Shown in pieces: positions 16,869-25,916 of a DNA stretch of 64,000 bases. A model generated the notes under the pieces. The model was not told the origin of the DNA, did no database searches, and saw only the letters and a program-made list of their open reading frames with translations. Every line of letters starts with the position of its first letter. Position 1 is the first letter of the stretch. A program made the translations under genes and the position numbers. Where the stretch lies: assembly GCA_002420185.1 (NCBI GenBank), contig DIHO01000019.1, positions 124,001 to 188,000 of the forward strand. The letters run 5' to 3'. This stretch comes from Opitutales bacterium UBA5694. GTDB taxonomy: Bacteria > Verrucomicrobiota > Verrucomicrobiia > Opitutales > Opitutaceae.

Positions 16869-18230
16869 CTACAATTCAAAGGGCTCAAGCGGCTTGGGAT
16901 CAATGACGATTAGGGCGGGGTCATTTTCGGCTAAGGCGATAGCGAACCAGGCCCGTGCCCCTGGGTCTCCATGAGTTAGAACGACTTTCTTGGGATGTGT
17001 TCTCAGAGCGAATTTTAGAAGTTCTTCTCGACCTGCATGTCCGCTCATTTCAAAGCGTTCTATTTGCGCTCTCGTTGGAGTCTGATAGTCGATGGTATCA
17101 AAGAGAAAAATCTCTCCTGGCTTGGTTTCCAGAAGTTTGCCTCCAGGAGTTTCAGGATCACAATATCCGACAAAGCAGATCGCGTTGCGACCTTGGGAGA
17201 GGAGACTTGCGGCGAAATTATAGCTGGGGGTATGTTCGACCATCATTCCACTGCTCAGAATATAGATGCCCTGTTCGGGTGGTTCCTTGCCCGGTGTCAT
17301 TCCACGTGGCGGTCGACGAAGTCGGAGTTCCTTAATCGTCTTGCGGGTGAATTTAGCCTGACCGGTTCGTTTGGAAATCTGATCTAGATGGTCTGCCACT
17401 GCCAATCCAAGACCTGCTCCAAAAATGGGACAAGTAGGTAGGAGGCCGTCTTTTCGCGCGTTGTTAATCAGTGTGAGTATTTCCTGCATTCGGCCTAAGG
17501 CGAAAACAGGTATGAGTACTGATCCTCCGCGACGCAGGACATTCGTTATAGTTTTCAGTAAACGATCGATCTCACTCGCTCTTGTCCGTTCTTTTGGGCT
17601 CTGGGTTTCACCTCGAGTGGTTTCGAGGAAGACCGTCTCAAAGCGGTTTTCGATTGGAAAACTGGCTCCGTCTAGAGTACATTGATTATCAAATAGTACG
17701 TCTCCAGAGAAGAAATACCGCTTTCCCGAGCTCGAGATTTCCAGTCCTCCAGCTCCCGCCACGTGTCCAGCAGGGTAGAGTGTCAGCTCAATTTCATCGT
17801 CAGCCTCTGAAAGCTGGATTGGTTTGCTAAATGGAATAGTTTCGAATCTCTCCGCTGCTTGATCGATTTCTTCATGAGTGAAAAGTGGATATTCGGGAAT
17901 ATTCTTTTCGGCTCTTTGCCTTGTCATGACATTGCAGGAGTTGTGTAGCATGCGTTCAATGAGCATTTGACTGGCCTGGCTCATGAAGACTCTCGCTTCA
18001 GGATGCTTTCTCATCAAGACGGGTAGCGAACCAATATGGTCGAGGTGGCAATGGGTAATAACGATGAAATGGATATAGGCTTCCCCGATCAGTGTGTAGT
18101 CTGGAGTAGCCAAGTTTCCTGCAAATTTAGGATTGAGCCCGGCATCAACGATAAAATTAAAGGAGTCTAATTCCACAAAGAGGGAGTTGGCTCCGATACC
18201 TCCTTTTGGGTTAAGGTCGGTAACTATCAT
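16869..18230 (-). CDS. MBL-fold beta-CASP ribonuclease/hydrolase
   Basis: A 453-residue metallo-beta-lactamase-fold protein with a beta-CASP insertion, related to CPSF73/RNase J-like nucleases. The zinc motif HCHLDH is at residues 60-65. YPAGHVAGAG and FFSGD supply later metal ligands, TRGE marks the beta-CASP entry, and SGHAGREELL with VVLTHGD at the C-terminus is the RNA-specificity-type motif. Such proteins act on RNA or DNA phosphodiesters in the cytoplasm. The ATG abuts the TAA of tcdA with no gap, so it is almost certainly translated after tcdA from one mRNA. Together they suggest a tRNA/RNA processing theme. Confidence 0.85.
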   Translation of the reverse strand: MIVTDLNPKGGIGANSLFVELDSFNFIVDAGLNPKFAGNLATPDYTLIGEAYIHFIVITHCHLDHIGSLPVLMRKHPEARVFMSQASQMLIERMLHNSCNVMTRQRAEKNIPEYPLFTHEEIDQAAERFETIPFSKPIQLSEADDEIELTLYPAGHVAGAGGLEISSSGKRYFFSGDVLFDNQCTLDGASFPIENRFETVFLETTRGETQSPKERTRASEIDRLLKTITNVLRRGGSVLIPVFALGRMQEILTLINNARKDGLLPTCPIFGAGLGLAVADHLDQISKRTGQAKFTRKTIKELRLRRPPRGMTPGKEPPEQGIYILSSGMMVEHTPSYNFAASLLSQGRNAICFVGYCDPETPGGKLLETKPGEIFLFDTIDYQTPTRAQIERFEMSGHAGREELLKFALRTHPKKVVLTHGDPGARAWFAIALAENDPALIVIDPKPLEPFEL

Positions 18231-19088
18231 TTAATCTCCAGACTTCGCGATTTTTTGAACGATTCTTGCTGCTGCAACAAAACCAAAAGCTCCAGTTACC
18301 TGGGCGGCTGCTCCATAGCCTGATGCACAGTCAAGTCGCCTACTGCTTGTGTCGCCGTCTTTTCTATCGCAAGATTCGGGATAGCGAGCTTCCTCGGGCG
18401 AGAACACGCACTCGACTTTAAACCGGCGCCTTCTCTCGCGAGGGTAGCCGTAATCTTGTCTTAGTTTCTTTCTTACTCGCTGGAGGAGTTTGTCGTTGTA
18501 CGACTTCGTGATGTCGGAGATTTGGATTTTGGTCGGATCGATACGTCCACCGGCTCCTCCTGAGGTCAAAATGGGAATGCCTCTTCTTCGACTATAATCG
18601 ATCATGGCGCATTTGTGGTTAACACTGTCGATGGCATCCATGACATATTCATAAGGTTCTCTGAATATTTCCTCAGCAGTTTTCTCTGTGAAGAATGTGT
18701 GGAGTACGCGAATAGTCGCCTCGGGATTTATGAGCCGGCAGCGTTCGGCCATCGCTTCAATCTTTGGCTTTCCGATTTGCCCATCCAGAGCGTGAATTTG
18801 GCGGTTTATGTTACTCTCACAAATGTCGTCCAGATCAACGAGCGTGATTGACCCGATCCCGGACCGAGCCAGTGCCTCAGCAACCCATGATCCCACGCCT
18901 CCAATACCGACCACGAGAACACTGGCCCCGCGAATTCTCTCGAGGCCTCCTGGTCCGTAAAGGCGTTCAACTCCACCGAATCGATAATCGTAGTTTATGG
19001 TCGTTTCCAACATTGCTCCTGCCGCTTTAAGATTGGTTGATTGGGTTGCAAGTGGAATCTTCGGTGTGTTCTTGACTGCGCTGTCCAC
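18231..19088 (-). CDS. tcdA: tRNA threonylcarbamoyladenosine dehydratase TcdA
   Basis: A 285-residue E1-like (ThiF/MoeB superfamily) enzyme that uses ATP to cyclise the t6A37 modification of ANN-decoding tRNAs to ct6A. The nucleotide loop is VVGIGGVGSWVAEAL near residues 55-69. It is followed by LVDLDDICESNINRQ (Asp and Asn-x-x-Arg-Gln adenylation residues) and the TcdA-typical VMDAIDSVNHKCAMI and SGGAGGRIDPTKI. Length fits TcdA (about 270). The first 25 residues look like a leader; a start at an internal Met (MLETTINYDYRFGG) is plausible. It is directly followed by the beta-CASP gene. Confidence 0.88.
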   Translation of the reverse strand: MDSAVKNTPKIPLATQSTNLKAAGAMLETTINYDYRFGGVERLYGPGGLERIRGASVLVVGIGGVGSWVAEALARSGIGSITLVDLDDICESNINRQIHALDGQIGKPKIEAMAERCRLINPEATIRVLHTFFTEKTAEEIFREPYEYVMDAIDSVNHKCAMIDYSRRRGIPILTSGGAGGRIDPTKIQISDITKSYNDKLLQRVRKKLRQDYGYPRERRRRFKVECVFSPEEARYPESCDRKDGDTSSRRLDCASGYGAAAQVTGAFGFVAAARIVQKIAKSGD

Positions 19089-19135
19089 CCAAGTAAGTAA
19101 ATCGATCGATTTCTAGTATAACGCTCACCTGAACA

Positions 19136-20146
19136 ATGGAAGAACTACTGACTGAATTCGTGCAGGATTTGCCTATCTACCTATTGCTGGTAGTGATCGC
19201 GGTCTGCATAGTGGTACTAGGAAAAGGGGCTGACGTTCTCGTTGATGAAGCCGTGACTCTGTCAATCCGTCATGGTATAAGCAAAGTGATCATTGGGGCT
19301 ACGATTGTGAGTCTGGGGACCACATTACCGGAAGTAATGATTTCTTTGATGTCCGCGATCAACGGAAAGCCAGACATGGCACTGGGTAACGCGATCGGGT
19401 CAGTCATTTGCGATACGGGCTTGATCCTGGGTTTAGCTACACTGTGCGGCAAAGTGCCGATAAATCTGTATTTAATGCGACGACAGGGTCTGCTCTGTTT
19501 GGTGTTGGGATTCCTCGTTATTGCCGTTTGTCTGCCCTTCAGCAATTTGAGTTCGGTATTCGTAGGTGGCGGGCGCTTTCCTCAGATCATAGGCTTCGTA
19601 TTTCTCGGGTTGCTCGCGGGATACCTGTGGGCGTCAGTACACTGGGCGAAAAACGTCAGAGAAGATTTTGGTGTGGAGTCCCATGAGAAAGGTTCCACAG
19701 CTGTGATCTTTGTTAAAATACTGATTGGACTAACATTGGTAATATCCTCCTCCCATTTGTTGATACATGCGGTCGAGGAAACCGCGATACGAGCTCAGGT
19801 GCCTCAATCCATTATAGCAGCAACGCTAGTCGCTTTTGGAACGTCGCTTCCCGAATTGGTCACCGTTGTGACTGCGGTTCGAAAGGGGCATGGCGAACTC
19901 GCGATTGGGAACGTGGTAGGTGCGGACATTCTGAATATTCTGTTGGTCGCGGGAGCTTCCGCATCCGTCACGCCGGGTGGTCTCCTTGCGAGTGGTGAGT
20001 TCTTTACTTTAATTTTCCCTGCGATGATCGGATTAATGCTGATATTTCAAGTATCCACATTCATTTGCAAGACTCACCTGACAAAGTCGACAGGCATTGC
20101 ATTGCTGGGTGGGTACGCAGTCTACCTCCTACTTAGTAGTTTTTAA
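19136..20146 (+). CDS. CaCA family sodium/calcium (cation) exchanger
   Basis: A 336-residue inner-membrane exchanger of the YrbG type with about ten to eleven helices in two inverted halves. The two alpha-repeats that form the ion sites are clear: GATIVSLGTTLPEVMISL in the first half and AATLVAFGTSLPELVTVV in the second, each with the acidic residue (TLPE/SLPE). GNAIGSVICDTG and GNVVGADILNIL follow in each half. It is divergent from tcdA with about 48 bp between start codons, so the two promoters must overlap. It likely exports Ca2+ in exchange for Na+ or H+. Confidence 0.9.
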   Translation: MEELLTEFVQDLPIYLLLVVIAVCIVVLGKGADVLVDEAVTLSIRHGISKVIIGATIVSLGTTLPEVMISLMSAINGKPDMALGNAIGSVICDTGLILGLATLCGKVPINLYLMRRQGLLCLVLGFLVIAVCLPFSNLSSVFVGGGRFPQIIGFVFLGLLAGYLWASVHWAKNVREDFGVESHEKGSTAVIFVKILIGLTLVISSSHLLIHAVEETAIRAQVPQSIIAATLVAFGTSLPELVTVVTAVRKGHGELAIGNVVGADILNILLVAGASASVTPGGLLASGEFFTLIFPAMIGLMLIFQVSTFICKTHLTKSTGIALLGGYAVYLLLSSF

Positions 20147-20178
20147 AGCGCTAGGGCGATGAGGGGCTCACTGAATTT

Positions 20179-22296
20179 CTAGCGAGAGAAGTCCCAGGAA
20201 AACCAGAATGTTCGAGGGGCTCCGATTGAGACGAGGCCGGCCGACGAAATGCCAGTCTCGATTTCCTCATTGAATAGGTTTTCAATATAGAGGGACAGAG
20301 CGTGTTGGTCTGAAAGCGCGTATTGGATGCCACCGTCAATTTGAAAGGAATCTTTCAGGATTCTCCGGTTTCCCGTATCTTCGTATTCGTTTTCCTGATA
20401 GCGGATACTAGACCAAATTTTCATTTCGTCTCGTGGAAGCCAGTCTAGCGCAATATTTGCTCGGAAAGGGGATGAGTGGGGGAACTCATTTCCGTTCAGT
20501 TCTGGAATTGCATCATTGGAAACAATTTCACTGGGTGCGTAGAGAAATCGGGCACGGGTGTTGAATGTCTCGGTTAATTGGGATTCCCAGATTATTTCGA
20601 AACCTTCTACCGTGCTCTCTGAAAGATTGAGGCGTTGTCCGCAGGAACCACCACTGGGAACAAACCCGCACAGCGGATTAAAACCTGGCTCGCTTGAAAG
20701 GACCACGTTGGCAATCATGTCGTCTAGGCTATAGGTAAAGACGTTGGTGCTGATCGACCAAGAATCGTCAGCCTTAAACCGTAGTCCGGCTTCGAACCCG
20801 AGATGCTTTTCGGTATTGAGATTCTGGTTTGCTTCAATAATGTCGTTCTTGACCCTGAAGGGCCGATAGAGCTCATTCAAAGTCGGAGCTCGAAATCCGC
20901 TTGATTGCCGTATCATGCCTCTCAGGTTCTGAGAAAAGTCGTGATATAAAGTTAGATTGTTGGAAAAAAAGCTTTCAATGGTTGGTCTGATCCGATCGTT
21001 GCGAATCTGAGCGTTGCTCTCTGTGTTCCATTCTTGTCGCTGGCCGTCGGTATTCTTTACTTTATCAGCCCGGAGGGTTGCTGCGAGGCGCGATTTATTG
21101 GAAAGGAGAATCTGTGAGGTAGAAAAAAGGCCGAATATCTCTTGTTCTCCGCCCGCCTTTCTGAGCCGAGTGAAACCGTTTCCTAAGTTTCGAAAGCGTT
21201 CATTGATATCGCCCTCCAGCAATCGGATGTCTCCCCCAATAGAAAAGTCATGTTTCTCAGCAATTCGTGTAAAGAAGTTGAAGCTTGCCCCTTCTGCTCC
21301 TGCCGGCATGGCAAATTGATCTAGCGCGGGCCGTTCGGAATTTCTATCATTGGTTACTGAGGTGAATTGATTGTGAAAGTCACGTTCCTGGGTGTAGGCA
21401 ACGATATTGAATCCTGAATCTGAATCTTCGAAACGATGGAGAGCGGTGATTGAAAAGTCGGTTGCTTCAGTTCCATTGAATGATAGGGGCGTCCCATTCA
21501 ATCGATCTTCCTCAAACAGTGCCGCTCGTAGTGTAAAAAGCCAGGATTCATTTGCCTCGATTCGCAGAAGGCCTTGGTAGGCATGGGCCTCTGAGTTTGC
21601 TTTTTGGTCAATCGATCCGCGTTGATCTGAACGAAGCGTGTAAAATCCGTCAGTTTCTGCGTTAAGAGCCGAGAGGTTTAACGAAACGTTTTGCGAGATT
21701 CTAGTGTCAGATGAGATTGAGGCACTTTTCGTTCCTTCGCTTCCGCCGGTTAACTTAGTATGAATACGTGACTCTTTTGGGGAAATCGATTTCAGCGATA
21801 TGTGGCCGCCTGTTCCGTAGTTTCCCCAGGCTTCACTTCCACTTGAGGGCTTTACCTGGATATCGTAAAGAGAGGAGGCGTGGTATTTCTGCCAATAGAT
21901 CCAGCCCCCGAAAGGGTCGTTCTGAGGCACGCCATCAAGAGTAACTATAGATCGGGACGTGGAGTTAATTCCAAGATTTCGAAGCCTCACACCTTGGGTG
22001 GTTGGGTGGGCCGCTCTCGCTGGAGTCTTCCTAAATGCGGCATAGGCAGGATACTGGGCGATGGCATTAGACAATTCCAAAAGGCCAATTTGAGCACTAC
22101 CTAAAAGATTGTTTGACAAGGTCATTCCTGCATTGGAGTCGTCGTCCGCTTGAGGCTGAACCAGTCGGTCAGCGTCGATTACGAGCGGGGAAAGTTGAAG
22201 AACGCCGCTTTCCTCTTGAGAGTAAAGTTCGGGAAAGAGAGCCAGTAGACTGATCCCGAATATAACGACTGTTTTTGAGGTTTCTAGTGAGGGCAT
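20179..22296 (-). CDS. TonB-dependent outer-membrane receptor
   Basis: A 705-residue receptor. The signal peptide is KTVVIFGISLLALFPELYS; a plug domain follows (LSPLVIDADRL, then GVRLRNLGINSTSRSIVTLD and GVPQNDPFGGWIYW). The rest is a 22-strand barrel with alternating aromatic strands; SGFRAPTLNELYRPF is the strong TonB-receptor beta-strand signature, and the chain ends with FWFSWDFSR, whose last strand and terminal aromatic pattern suit BAM recognition. It imports a siderophore, cobalamin or glycan-type ligand using energy from TonB-ExbBD, none of which is in the window. I looked upstream for a cobalamin riboswitch core and did not find one. Ligand unknown. Confidence 0.92.
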   Translation of the reverse strand: MPSLETSKTVVIFGISLLALFPELYSQEESGVLQLSPLVIDADRLVQPQADDDSNAGMTLSNNLLGSAQIGLLELSNAIAQYPAYAAFRKTPARAAHPTTQGVRLRNLGINSTSRSIVTLDGVPQNDPFGGWIYWQKYHASSLYDIQVKPSSGSEAWGNYGTGGHISLKSISPKESRIHTKLTGGSEGTKSASISSDTRISQNVSLNLSALNAETDGFYTLRSDQRGSIDQKANSEAHAYQGLLRIEANESWLFTLRAALFEEDRLNGTPLSFNGTEATDFSITALHRFEDSDSGFNIVAYTQERDFHNQFTSVTNDRNSERPALDQFAMPAGAEGASFNFFTRIAEKHDFSIGGDIRLLEGDINERFRNLGNGFTRLRKAGGEQEIFGLFSTSQILLSNKSRLAATLRADKVKNTDGQRQEWNTESNAQIRNDRIRPTIESFFSNNLTLYHDFSQNLRGMIRQSSGFRAPTLNELYRPFRVKNDIIEANQNLNTEKHLGFEAGLRFKADDSWSISTNVFTYSLDDMIANVVLSSEPGFNPLCGFVPSGGSCGQRLNLSESTVEGFEIIWESQLTETFNTRARFLYAPSEIVSNDAIPELNGNEFPHSSPFRANIALDWLPRDEMKIWSSIRYQENEYEDTGNRRILKDSFQIDGGIQYALSDQHALSLYIENLFNEEIETGISSAGLVSIGAPRTFWFSWDFSR

Positions 22297-22471
22297 AAAT
22301 CGCTTTTCGCTCTGGTTAAAAGTAGACTATTTAAGATCGGTGTGGAATGGGCTTTTTGTAAAGTGAACTACCTGTAGGTGCCAAGTCTCTCGGTTGAATA
22401 GAGCGTGCTCGTTTAAGGCTAAGTATCATTTTTGTTGAAATTCACTTTCTATCTTTCGATGAGAAATCTTG

Positions 22472-22984
22472 GTGTCGCAACTAATAAAAATAGCCATTCA
22501 AATTCCGAAAAAATTTGGAATTGTTGGAAAAACAACAATCTCCTTCGCCACTTCCGTCTTTTTGTCTATCGGTGGTTTCAGTCTCAACGGGGCTGACTAT
22601 GATGATTCGAAAATTCAGTAGAAGCTCGATAAAGTTCTGGTAAGGAACCGTTTTGAGGAAAACCATGGAGGTACGGCGAAGCTAAGGTATGCACGTCGTA
22701 GAGATCCAGCAGTAGCGTTCTGGCAGATTGATCGAGCAGGCTACCCTATGGGTTAATGCCGTGCCGAGTGACGAATGGGAGCCGCAACGGGAACTCACGG
22801 TTGTGGAGAAAAAGAGGAGAACGAAAACTTTTTGAAAGAGGACCTCGTCCCGGTGGATATCGGAGAGGATCGCGTTGGGGCGAACAACCATTTCGGAGGC
22901 GCTTGTTTTAAAAGTGATGAGGAATTCACCACTGAAATGAAGTTTGGGATGGATGACCTGACGTTCTCGAGATTCTTCGGATAG
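22472..22984 (+). pseudogene. broken gene for an exported protein of unknown family
   Basis: A coding-like reading starts at a GTG/TTG near 22472 with a signal-like segment (FATSVFLSIGGFSLNGADY) and runs in one frame to about 22730, interrupted by a TAG at about 22617. It must then shift frame to read LIEQATLWVNAVPSDEWEPQ and RELTVVEKKRRTKTF, and shift back before KEDLVPVDIGEDRVGANNHF and DDLTFSRFFG with a stop at 22984. Two frameshifts and one nonsense codon imply a dead gene of about 170 codons. I do not recognise the protein. The region 22985-23257 after it shows no gene. Confidence 0.45.
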
Positions 22985-23257
22985 ATGGCAGATCGCTAAT
23001 GTAGGCAGATTAATTTCGAAGCCTATGAGATTGGGAGGAAAAAACAGACTATGCTGGAAGTTAGAGAACAGGAAAGCAACGCGTCGAAGCAGAGGTGATG
23101 AAAAAGGATCATAAGCGAGAGATTTTCTGCCGTCACTGTTGATTTGGATTGGGATCGCTTCTTACCTTAGATTGATTCGTGTAAGCGGTCCGATTAGACA
23201 TTTAATGGTTGGATTTTATGCATTGCCCTTTGATTGGCTATCCTTCGTGGTTGGCGG

Positions 23258-24028
23258 ATGGCCTATGAACTCTGGCAGTGGCTGTTCTTCGGAATAGCCG
23301 CTATGATTATTGGAATGAGCAAATGCGGAATTCCTGGTTTAGGGATTCTCAACGTTGCTATTTTTCAAAATATCCTGCTGGCCAAGGATGCTACTGGATT
23401 TGGACTTCCTCTGCTCGTGGTTGGAGATATCTGTGCATTGATTGCGTTTCGGCGTCATGCCGACTGGCTTAAAATACTAAAACTGATTCCTTGGGCTGGT
23501 ATCGGCGTAGTTGTCGGCTTTTTTGTACTCGGAAATATCGACAATGCACAGGCTAGACTCTTGATTGGAATGTCCTTTCTCGTGATGATTGCCCTTCACC
23601 TATCGAACCGAAATACCGGAAACATCAAAAAGTCTGGTCTTCTCGCAACAGGTGTGGGGCCAGTTATTGGAGGGATGGCGGGATTCGTCTCTATGATCTC
23701 CAATGCAGCAGGACCCCTGATGACCCTCTACCTTTTGGCGATGCAGATGCCGAAGATGGCATTTCTCGGCACGAGCGTCTACTTCTTTACTTTACTGAAT
23801 TTTTTTAAGATTCCTTTTCTTGTGTATTTGAATATCATTACGATTGAGAGTGCGAGTGCGAATGTACGATTGGTTCCATTTGTTGTCGCGGGTGCATTTC
23901 TTGGGTTTTCTTTTGCAAAGAAGGTGAATCAATTGTGGTTTGAGAGAAGTGCGTTTTGGCTTACAATCGTAGCCGTTGGATACATGATCTGGAACTCGAT
24001 AAAGGAGGTCTTCGCCATCTATGGCTAA
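23258..24028 (+). CDS. TSUP (TauE/SafE) family membrane permease
   Basis: A 256-residue membrane protein with about eight helices. The N-terminal repeat contains GIAAMIIGMSKCGIPGLGIL and the second repeat GPVIGGMAGFVSMISNAAGP, the paired half-repeats of TauE/SafE sulfite/sulfonate exporters. I take the ATG at 23258 (MAYELWQWLFFG); the frame opens at a TTG at 23234. The stop overlaps the ruvC start by 8 bases, so ruvC is translated from the same mRNA. Transported substrate (sulfite, sulfoacetate or other organic acid) cannot be told from sequence. Confidence 0.85.
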   Translation: MAYELWQWLFFGIAAMIIGMSKCGIPGLGILNVAIFQNILLAKDATGFGLPLLVVGDICALIAFRRHADWLKILKLIPWAGIGVVVGFFVLGNIDNAQARLLIGMSFLVMIALHLSNRNTGNIKKSGLLATGVGPVIGGMAGFVSMISNAAGPLMTLYLLAMQMPKMAFLGTSVYFFTLLNFFKIPFLVYLNIITIESASANVRLVPFVVAGAFLGFSFAKKVNQLWFERSAFWLTIVAVGYMIWNSIKEVFAIYG

Positions 24029-24608
24029 AAAAAGTTCAAGGCAACTTTGGGCTGACAAAGTTAGTGGGAAATCGACTCATTCTTCTTCGAAGAGTGGATA
24101 CGTGAATTCTCGGATTCCATTCAATGGCGTGATTCTCGGTATCGACCCCAGTCTTAGGGGGACCGGGCTCGCTGTAATTGAGTTTTCCAAGGCAGATCTA
24201 CGGTTATTGCTTCATAGCCGAACGGTTAAAATAAAGCCTTCAATCTCAATGTTCGATTGTTTGGGGCAGATAAACGCAAACGTGACGGAGCTCCTAGAAA
24301 CGTATGCGATCGACGCGGTGGCAGTAGAGCAGACGATTTACGTGCAAAATTTTCAAACAGCTCAGATACTAGGAGCTGCGAGGGGAGCAGCGATAGCGGC
24401 AGCAGCTGTTTCAGGAAAGTCGGTTTTTGAATACGCCCCGCTCCGAGTGAAGCAAGCGGTCGTCGGCGTTGGGCGGGCCAGCAAGGACCAGGTTGCGCGT
24501 ACGGTTATGGGACTGGTTGGACACGGACGCACTATGGCTCACGATGAAGCCGATGCAGCGGCAGTTGCGATATGCCATGCGTTCACTCATGTTTCCAAAT
24601 CTATTTAG
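24021..24608 (+). CDS. ruvC: Holliday junction endonuclease RuvC
   Basis: A 195-residue RuvC, the resolvase that cuts Holliday junctions with RuvAB during recombinational repair. The RNase H-like fold carries its acidic residues in ILGIDPSLRGTGLAV (first Asp), VAVEQTIYVQNFQTAQILG (Glu) and MAHDEADAAAVAICH (last Asp pair); PLRVKQAVVGVGRASKDQV is the DNA-contact helix. A basic 34-residue N-terminal tail (AKKSSRQLWADKV) precedes the canonical start, longer than in E. coli. Its start codon lies inside the end of the TSUP permease gene; ruvA and ruvB are not in this window. Confidence 0.92.
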   Translation: MAKKSSRQLWADKVSGKSTHSSSKSGYVNSRIPFNGVILGIDPSLRGTGLAVIEFSKADLRLLLHSRTVKIKPSISMFDCLGQINANVTELLETYAIDAVAVEQTIYVQNFQTAQILGAARGAAIAAAAVSGKSVFEYAPLRVKQAVVGVGRASKDQVARTVMGLVGHGRTMAHDEADAAAVAICHAFTHVSKSI

Positions 24609-24639
24609 CTCAGGGAGCCTGAAGCTGTATTTTGGAAGT

Positions 24640-25079
24640 AGAATTAGGATCAGGTTGCCATTTTGAGATGGAGCAGAAGGCCCTCCTAAAATGAGAGGCT
24701 TACCCTTGTCTTGGTTGAAAGTGGTGTTTAACAACATTCGGTGTAAGTCAGACCATTTAACGCTCAGGCGAACTTTGCTCTAGTCGCTTGGTTGGGCATT
24801 GAGCTCAATCCGATGGCCAGTACAAAGGCTGATTCTCGATTTTCCGGGTATGCTCAGTCTCGCATTAGAACATCCCTGCACCTGGAGTGAAATGTATTTG
24901 TACAGCTTTTTCAAATTGCCCTCATAGGCTTTGAGAGCAGGGTTGATACTCTCACCTTGCTAGGACGCAAAGATGAGAGTTTCACTAACGCTGGTTTGTT
25001 GAGCAGAGGCGTCTGACGCGGCAAATTGAACGCAGATTGCGAGCAGTTTTGTAGGGGCAAGTAGTTTTCTAATGTTCAT
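24640..25079 (-). pseudogene. broken gene for a secreted protein that follows an ECF sigma factor
   Basis: From an ATG at 25079 the minus strand encodes a signal peptide (KLLAICVQFAASDASAQ) and a short stretch to TAG at 24962-24960. The same frame continues, clearly coding-like, through SINPALKAYEGNLKKLYKYI, SNARLSIPGKSRISLCTGHR, a second TAG at 24782-24780, and KGKPLILGGPSAPSQNGNLI. Two stops in about 145 codons with no frameshift mean a recently killed gene. In relatives I recall a similar small secreted protein encoded directly after an ECF sigma factor, which is exactly the arrangement here. The end of the original gene is uncertain; its tail runs up against ruvC. Confidence 0.6.
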
Positions 25080-25102
25080 GACAGGAACTCTTTCATATAA
25101 AA

Positions 25103-25660
25103 TTAAAAGGCGGTGCGGGCATTGAAAATTCGGGACAAAGCAGTGCTCGTCCTAGAATTGTTTTTTTTTTCGGCTATCTTTTTGAAGGTTAGTCCGTCAA
25201 TTTCTCTTAAAATCAGCACCACTTTGTGATTTTCTGGGAGCCTGTTCAAAGCTTTTAACAAACCCTCTCTGATCACTTGGTTGTCAAGATTGCTTACTTG
25301 TTCGGGGGGGTGCAATCAAGGATGTTGAATCACCTGTGATATTCGCTTCTTCAAGATCATCGATGTTCGTTTGCTTCCTCGAATCTCTCTTCTTGATTGC
25401 GTCTAGAGCTGTGAATGTGGCGACTCGGTAGATCCAGCTCGAAATGCGGACTCGAAGTGAAAAGTTCCAATCTTTTTCCAAGCCTTAATCCATGCAAGCT
25501 GAGTAACATCTATTGCGTCTTCAGTATTGCTAACCTTGCGAAGTATCTGGCCAAAGAATCGGTTGTGATTTAAATCAACTAGCTTTCCAAATGCCGCTTG
25601 ATCACCATTGTGAGCTCGGGCTACCAAGTTGTTTACCTGTGTGGACTCCTTGTCGCTCAT
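25103..25660 (-). pseudogene. ECF (sigma-70 family) RNA polymerase sigma factor, frameshifted
   Basis: Three minus-strand frames together spell an extracytoplasmic-function sigma factor. From the ATG at 25660: ARAHNGDQAAFGKLVDLNH (region 2.1) and DAIDVTQLAWIKAWKKIGTF (regions 2.2-2.3). A shift near 25440 continues as SWIYRVATFTALDAIKKRDS (region 2.4). A second shift near 25320 returns to the first frame for LLKALNRLPENHKVVLILRE and IDGLTFKKIAEKK (region 4), followed by an altered recognition helix and ALSRIFNARTAF. Two frameshifts make a full-length product impossible without recoding. A run of ten A on the coding strand (25161-25170) lies in region 4. Downstream is the equally broken secreted-protein gene, so the module seems to have died together. 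Confidence 0.75.
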
Positions 25661-25916
25661 CGTTGTCGGAGAGAATGAAAACGCTCCAATTCTGCAAATC
25701 TAAACACTTGAATAGAGAATATAAGGCTAAGAAGGGCAGCGGACTTTCCTATTCAAACTTGGGTAGGCAGTCCAAAAAATGGAAATGTTATAATGAAACG
25801 GCGGTAGATGTCGATTCTAGGAAAAAAATGGGCGAAATCGATTGATCACTCTGACATCACTTGTCAGAGATCGGATCTGAGGGTCTATTTTTCCTTAGTG
25901 TTTGGGCTTTTTTAAT

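Noticed and set aside
22297..22471. Cobalamin riboswitch upstream of the TonB receptor
   Set aside because: The leader was read on the minus strand for the conserved cobalamin core and no matching blocks were found.
25103..25660. Programmed frameshifting to make the sigma factor
   Set aside because: Two shifts in different places lack slippery heptamers at the break points, and the adjacent gene is also broken by stops. The ten-A run lies elsewhere, in region 4.
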